This document shows, in pieces, positions 58,717-64,000 of a stretch of 64,000 nucleotides of DNA. The notes under the pieces are model-generated. The model worked only from the letters and a program-made list of their open reading frames with translations, ran no database searches and had not been told where the DNA came from. The translations under genes and the position numbers were made by a program. This stretch comes from Trypanosoma brucei gambiense DAL972 (taxonomy: Eukaryota; Euglenozoa; Kinetoplastea; Trypanosomatida; Trypanosomatidae). Position 1 is the first letter of the stretch, and the number at the start of each line of letters is the position of its first letter. The DNA is taken from positions 3,472,001-3,536,000 of the forward strand of contig NC_026743.1 of the NCBI RefSeq assembly GCF_000210295.1. Reading direction: 5' to 3'.

Positions 58717-60332
58717 AGCAGAAACTTGCAGACCTGCATGCTTTTCTTTTTTCTTTTTCATTTCATTTCTTTTTTTTGTTACCTCTTCCTTTTCTTTTTT
58801 CTTTCTTGTTAACGAAAGGAAAACGAAAAAAAAAATAAATGAGAAAAATGAAAAGAAGAAGAGAGAACACACGAGTATCATTTGCTGTTGTTACGTACGC
58901 TTCACATACTCTTCCACCATACTCTCTCTCCCCCTCCATCTGTCTTAACTGTACTGCTGTCTGTTTATTGTTGTTTTTCTCGCACTTATCTGAACGGCAT
59001 GGCTACTGTTATGATATTCTCATCTTTTTGTCGCCCTATTGTTTTCTTTTTTCTTTTTTCTTTTTTTACTTTTTGCTTCTTTGTATAAAAGTGTATGTCT
59101 ATATAACAGTGAAGCGAGAAAGTATGAGATGTTATCATTGTTCATCCTTTACTTCCCTGATCCGCAAAACCCCTTAAAAAAGAAGAGAAAAGAGAAAAGA
59201 GAAAAGAGAAAAGAGGAAGAGAAAAAGAAAAAAAAAAGAAACACCTCTCCCTCCCCTCTTCCCTATTTCATTATATCGCCCCACCACCCATCTCTTCTCT
59301 CCGTCTTTTGTTTACCTGATGTGGCTTTTTAAACCGGTTCCCGCATGCCGGAAATGACTGTGCAGCGACTTGGGCATCGCTTTTATTTCATTTGTGCATA
59401 ATGTGATGCAGGGGAGGAGATGGGTTGGGGTTAATGAAACCAGACACCACCACCGTGGGCTCATGAGGAGAGTGTAGTGGTGGTGGTGGTGGTGGGGGTG
59501 GGTTGTAGGGGGAGAGGGAATTCCATACGTGCGGGTAGGATTGCCTTTACGTGCATTATACACGTGTGGAGGGAAAAATAAATTGTGTTATTTAACGGCT
59601 TCACGAAGGGGAGGGTGGGTGGTTTGCAAGGGAAGTTCTGTGGGAAGGTAAGCCATAGAGGTGCGTATGTGTACGTGCGTGGGGGTAGAAATCGGAACAA
59701 AATGGACAATGACCTGCCAGCGTGGTGCTATTGCGATGTGATTTGTGTTCCATTTTGACGTTTCTTGCAGGGTGTTGGGGGGGGGGGCTCCACCGACGCC
59801 CTCCTGTTGTTGCAGGGTTGACTGTAGATATTTGTGGGAGTCTTTTCATGTTTATTTGCTCCAATTTTGATGATCTTCTTTATCAGGTTGAACGATTCGA
59901 TTGTGCTGCTGAGGGTGGAGGAGTGCAGTGCGCTGCGCGGACTTGCAACCGAGAGTTTTGTTGTTTGTTTGTAATCACCATCCTATTCCCTCCTTCCCCA
60001 CCCCAACAAATGATTCCCCCGACCTTATTTCGTGTCTTGCTACTTTTACTGCGGTTACGCCCCCTTGTTAAGGGTATTGTCTCATGTTTTTATTTCTACT
60101 TTTCACATGCTGTTATCTCTCTCGCTCACACACACATGCATATATATGTATATATAGTTTTTTTTTATATTTTCATACCCTTGGCGACACTCAATTCCAC
60201 GTAGGGGCGCGCCTCGGTTTAGCACCACAAGTAGAAGCAAATAAGAGACAATAATCACGCGCAAGCGCGTACACGAGAGATCAAGTAGCTGTACCCGTAC
60301 CGGAAACAAAAGCAAATCTTTCGCGGTGGATC

Positions 60333-61631
60333 ATGTACGGTAACCAGTCTAGTGGTGGACCGGAAACCCCACCGTTAGTGTGGAATGTCGCAAAGGTGCT
60401 GCAAGACGGTTTCAACAACCACCGCAGTTCCCTGCCGCAACTTCTCGGGATTGCGCACAATCTAGAGGAGACCTTGGAAAATACAAGACTAATGTACAAC
60501 AAGGCCGTGAAGGAGCGTGATGAACTGCGCAACAAACTTATCGCCGCACAAAATAGTATCGTCGCGGTGAAACGAGTCGTTGAACAATACGCCACTGTCA
60601 ATGAGCCGGTTGTGGCTTCAGATGGCTTCACATACGAGAGTGAACTCATCCGTGATTACCTGCGGGAATGTGCCAGTTCTCAGACCAAGGCATACTCGCA
60701 ATTAACAAAGGAGGAACTGCTAGATGTACTGGTCCCCAACCAAACGTTGAGCCGGCTTGTAAAAATGCTTCAACAAGTTTGCCCCATGGATGTGCCACCG
60801 GTTTCTGTGCGCACTCCGATACCACCCTTCAAACCGCTTCAGCAAGGTGAAGTGGGAAGCAAGGGGGTGGGGAGTAACCTCAACTGGGCCGGTGACGAGC
60901 GTGGACCCGGTACATCAGCCATACAGGCATCAGATGTGGAAACAGCGATGGTAAGTGCAGCTACCACCCCGGGAGTTAGCGGTGTGCACAGTTCCAATGC
61001 ACAGGCAGTTACCAGCAACCCCAACGGTGCTACCGCACGGCGGTGGGAAAACCGGCAGGCACAACAACCGCAGGTTTCTGGATTTACCGGGAAGAATTCC
61101 AACAGGAAACATCCTTGCCTTCGAGTGTATGGTCGATGCAACTTCTTGGAGGACTGTGCCTTCGCTAATTACCCGTATGGAGCGTGCCTCAACTACATTA
61201 AGGGTAAGTGCCGCTTTGGACAACACTGCAAGGAGCTTCATGTCAGCTCTGCTTATCCTCGCTACGGTGACCAGCGTGGGGGCGGGGGCATTAATAGCGG
61301 CAACAACACCGCTAACAATTCCACCGCAAATGCCGATATTGCCACACCCACTGCAACAGGAAGAGGAGGTTCCGGAGCAAATCCCACTACAACTCCTCGT
61401 TCGGAGGAGAAGGGCCAGTCCACCAGCACCAAGGCGAAGAAAGGTGCGAGAGAGTCCAGCAAATGTAGCAGTGTAAAGACGGATGCGTGTGCAGGGGGCG
61501 ATGTGGAGGCGGAAGCGGTGAAGGAACTGAAGGCAGCGCCACCCGACACATCACCTCAAGAGGCGGCGGGAGGCGAAAGGACGGAGCGGGAAGTGGTGGA
61601 GGCTCCGGAACCTTCTGAGGGAAGTACTTAA
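60333..61631 (+). CDS. ZC3H40: U-box and CCCH zinc finger protein (ZC3H40), paralogue of ZC3H39
   Basis: The 432-residue protein has the same order as ZC3H39: an N-terminal helical region (about 20-87), a U-box-like domain at about 88-147 (VNEPVVASDGFTYESELIRDYLREC, then LVPNQTLSRLVKML), a long Ser/Thr/Gly linker and two Cys units near 257-300. The first unit, CLRVYGRCNFLEDCAFAN, lacks its final His. The second, CLNYIKGKC-RFGQHC-KELH, is a complete CCCH finger (C-x7-C-x5-C-x3-H). A further 130 residues of Gly/Asn/Thr/Ala and Lys/Glu-rich sequence have no counterpart in ZC3H39. Shared loss of the same His in both paralogues suggests a fixed, possibly structural, change. Known work, from memory, pairs the two proteins in one complex. 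Confidence 0.88.
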   Translation: MYGNQSSGGPETPPLVWNVAKVLQDGFNNHRSSLPQLLGIAHNLEETLENTRLMYNKAVKERDELRNKLIAAQNSIVAVKRVVEQYATVNEPVVASDGFTYESELIRDYLRECASSQTKAYSQLTKEELLDVLVPNQTLSRLVKMLQQVCPMDVPPVSVRTPIPPFKPLQQGEVGSKGVGSNLNWAGDERGPGTSAIQASDVETAMVSAATTPGVSGVHSSNAQAVTSNPNGATARRWENRQAQQPQVSGFTGKNSNRKHPCLRVYGRCNFLEDCAFANYPYGACLNYIKGKCRFGQHCKELHVSSAYPRYGDQRGGGGINSGNNTANNSTANADIATPTATGRGGSGANPTTTPRSEEKGQSTSTKAKKGARESSKCSSVKTDACAGGDVEAEAVKELKAAPPDTSPQEAAGGERTEREVVEAPEPSEGST

Positions 61632-64000
61632 GCTGTTGTAGCGAAAAGCTGGTCACGTATAGGCGAGTGCCGGGAGACGGAGAGCTGGCCCGGGGGGGGG
61701 GGAGGAAGGAAGGAGGGCGAGTGGATGGTGAAAACAGAAAAAAAAATGAGTAAAACAGGAGTAGTAAAGGAAAAAAAAAGAGAGAAGGGCGAGCTGGTGG
61801 TATAGTGGATTTAAGAGAGAGGGAGAAAAAAAAATTAAACAGCTAACTCAATTCGACGAGTCTTGAGACAAGGAGGGTAAAAAGAGTTTTTTACTGCGAG
61901 ATTTGAAATGGACCGCAGAAGGTATTTGAGGGGATTTTTATCGAAAAAAAAAGGTAAGAGGGAGAAAGTTTTTGTTTTACATGATAGTGAGGAACCGATC
62001 GAGCGAAGCGAAGGGGAGCCCTCACGGACATGTGTATTTTTATCCCGTGCTTTATTTACTTTATTTCATCTTAAACTAAGTTTGACGACGGTAAGCGGAC
62101 GAACCCGAAGGAGGAGGGTGCAAAAGAAGGAAACACTTAACTTTTCAAGTGAAAAAGAAAAGGATTATAAAGCGGTGTGCACATGCCAGTCCGCCAAATT
62201 GATTAAACCGAACTGGATCGGGGGAAAAAGAAAGGAAGAAAAAAGAGAGAATGAGCAGTTGTGTTGATCCAAAGATATGGTGCGAAGGGGCAGATATGTT
62301 GGAGAAAACATGTTGAGGATCTTGTGGTTATTTTTTTCTTTGTGTTATATCCAGCACAACTGCATCCCTACATCCCATGCGCTTTCATTTTTATATGTCT
62401 TTCTCTTTCTCTTTCTCTCTCTCTTACCTTTCATCTTTCTACCCCACCCACTCAAGCCCCTGCTATATGCAGTCGGCAAGTTGCCAGAGAAAATTGTGGA
62501 GAGGGCGGGGGAGAGGCAGTTTTTGTTTTTTTTGTTTTTCACTTCATTTCATTTCATTTCATCTCTTTGTTGTTGTTGTTGTTGTCCTGTACTCTTTCCT
62601 CTTTCCCTCTCCCCCCATTCTTTTTTTTTTCTCGTGTGGGCGCGATTTTGTTTTTGTTTTTCTTTTTGTCTCGGTTTGTTTTGCCAACCCTTCCGCACTT
62701 TTCTCCTTCCCCTTCTTCTCAGTTTATCTCTTTGTGCGTATGTGTGTTTGCAAGGGGGAGATGTGGAGGGGGAAGTGGGAATTACTTTTTAAAAAAATGT
62801 GGCGAGTATACATCTCACCTTAACACGTATAAATGTGCGTAGGGACGGACGCACGCATATTTTACTCCAGAATTGAAGTCCCAACAGTATTTCGTAGAAG
62901 ATCAAAAAAAAAAAATGAGAGGCAGATACATAAATATATATATATATTAATATATATATATATATAATAACGGCTGAAAAAAAAAGGTTAAAATGAGACA
63001 AATAAAATGAAGCGACAGATAAAGGGGAAATAAGAAATCGAGGAAAACAATGATTAGGTAGGAATCTCGTTGTACCTATACATACTTACATATGCTCAGC
63101 GTACTCGTGAAGTATAATGCACAAGAGTGTAAGAGTTATTCTACTCACCATTGCAGCACGGATTGCTCCAACACCATGCATTTGGTGTCTTTTTCCACAC
63201 TTTTTCAATTTCTGCTGTTTTACTTTCCTTTTCACCCCCTTCTTCATTTCTGAATTTTATTTTTCCCTTTCTTACTCTTGTCAGTTCAACAACAACAAGA
63301 ACAAAAAACGATTATCGACAGCCCCCCTCGGTTCCTTTATATCTATACATATATATACCTATATATATATATATATTTGTATAAATATATATACCATTTT
63401 CGTTTCAATTTGCTACTGTTGTTGTTGGCAGTAGTGTAGATGGGATGTGGGTAATGTGAAACATATACATATATAAATATGTATATGCATATGCATATGT
63501 TTACCACAAGCGTCTATTGCATGCGACTGTCTGGTTGCTCTCCTTGTGCCGTCGCTCTCCTGCAAACGCGTACCAAGGGAAAAATTAAACCAGTAAACCC
63601 CTTTCATGTACGCGTTTGCGTAGGCAAGAAAGGATAGTATTAGGGCGGTTTTCTCTTTCTCTCTCTCTCTCTTGCTTTTGATATATATATATATATGTAC
63701 GTGCATGTGCCGTTCACATATAGCTCTCTGTGCTACCTGTTCAAGTCACTCCTGCTTTTTCCCTTCTTCTTCTTCTTAACTTTCGTGATTTCCCCCCCCC
63801 CCCCCCCCGCCCCCCTAGTGTGTGGTTGTTCCGACCGGGCACGCCCTAGTAAACTACTGTCTTTATGTTGGCATTTGGGTCGGGAAGGAGGGTAGAGTCG
63901 TTGCACTGAAATCACGACATCAATGACAGACGCGTACTGTGCGCTGTTTATTTACATTATTATTATTTTTTTTCTGTGGGATGTAGGCAACATTTAGCAG
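61632..64000. other. Region downstream of ZC3H40, to window end
   Basis: No gene supported. It contains a G-run (61692-61701), A-runs, TC and AT runs (62399-62421, 62935-62966, 63360-63376) and a C-run (63792-63808). A 119-codon frame (61908-62267) is Lys/Arg-rich with no domain and probably lies in the ZC3H40 3' UTR. The next gene's start is not visible. Confidence 0.6.
63792..63808. repeat. C homopolymer
   Basis: About 17 consecutive C residues followed by G and five more C. Runs of this kind are prone to sequencing-length error. Confidence 0.9.

Larger units (their letters stand above)
55692..60332. other. 4.6-kb low-complexity spacer between ZC3H39 and ZC3H40
   Basis: No gene I can support. 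There are many homopolymers and microsatellites: TG runs (55718-55738, 58073-58103), AT runs (56597-56631, 56778-56793), pyrimidine runs (57580-57605), an AAAC/AAAT run (58385-58421), a CTG/CTT/GAG triplet tract (58667-58716), an AAAAG/AAGAG run (59178-59234), TGG repeats (59474-59492) and a G-run (59777-59787). The longest frames are Phe/Ser/Leu or Cys runs encoded by T-rich sequence and have no domain. A very long ZC3H39 3' UTR plus the ZC3H40 5' UTR would account for it. An AG at 60221-60222 is the likely ZC3H40 acceptor. Confidence 0.65.

Noticed and set aside
59722..60204. 160-codon frame upstream of ZC3H40
   Set aside because: Low-complexity Leu/Phe sequence overlapping the probable ZC3H40 splice signal; no domain.
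61908..62267. 119-codon Lys/Arg-rich frame after ZC3H40
   Set aside because: No domain and probably in the 3' UTR; purine-rich DNA readily gives such frames.
1..64000. CRISPR arrays, bacterial operons, phage or insertion sequences
   Set aside because: Gene content and splice signals are those of a trypanosome nuclear chromosome; no spaced direct repeats or transposase frames were seen.

Overview
The window looks like a chromosome-internal, housekeeping part of a kinetoplastid genome, almost certainly Trypanosoma brucei or a very close relative. The signs are intronless genes packed head to tail on one strand for tens of kilobases, AT-rich or pyrimidine-rich spacers with AG trans-splice acceptors just upstream of start codons, and specific recognisable genes (PEX13 with a Tyr/Gly/Met repeat, clathrin light chain, KIFC1-type kinesin, the ZC3H39/ZC3H40 pair). 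From memory this order fits the right part of T. brucei chromosome 10. That placement is inference and was not checked against a database.

Layout. From 1 to 21195 all genes lie on the minus strand and form one polycistronic unit read leftwards. In transcription order they are: ADP/ATP carrier, MBF1, an RCK-type kinase, an EBP1/PA2G4 (inactive M24 peptidase fold), an STE11/MEKK-like kinase, a kinase fused to a CAP-Gly domain, clathrin light chain, fibrillarin, two adjacent J-proteins, PEX13 and ribosomal protein S2 (cut by the window edge). From 21196 to 29803 lies an 8.6-kb region without convincing genes, between divergent units. In trypanosomes such divergent strand-switch regions are Pol II transcription start regions. 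From 29804 to 61631 all genes lie on the plus strand: a large protein with an embedded NDUFA6-like LYR domain, a NUG1/GNL3-like GTPase with a degenerate P-loop, CEP104, a C-terminal-motor kinesin with a VHS/GAT-like N-terminus, a Cys/His-cluster protein, an EHD-family dynamin-like ATPase without an EH domain, a 1181-residue protein of unknown function, and two related U-box plus CCCH proteins (ZC3H39 and ZC3H40).

The genes do not form a pathway. As usual in trypanosomes, neighbours share transcription and little else, and control is expected to sit in UTRs and RNA-binding proteins. ZC3H39 and ZC3H40 are the exception: they are paralogues one gene apart, separated by an unusually long (4.6 kb) low-complexity spacer.

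The points most worth a second look are the multidomain fusions (kinase+CAP-Gly, VHS/GAT-like+kinesin, U-box+CCCH, LYR domain inside a 713-residue protein), the DFG-to-DFD kinase, the degenerate GTPase, and a nearly perfect 842-bp palindrome next to a run of Ns that is probably an assembly artefact. I saw no tRNA, rRNA, CRISPR array, VSG/ESAG gene or telomeric repeat, and no retroposon I could recognise. Start codons were chosen as the first ATG downstream of a plausible splice acceptor; several longer reading frames start at non-ATG codons or cross the acceptor.
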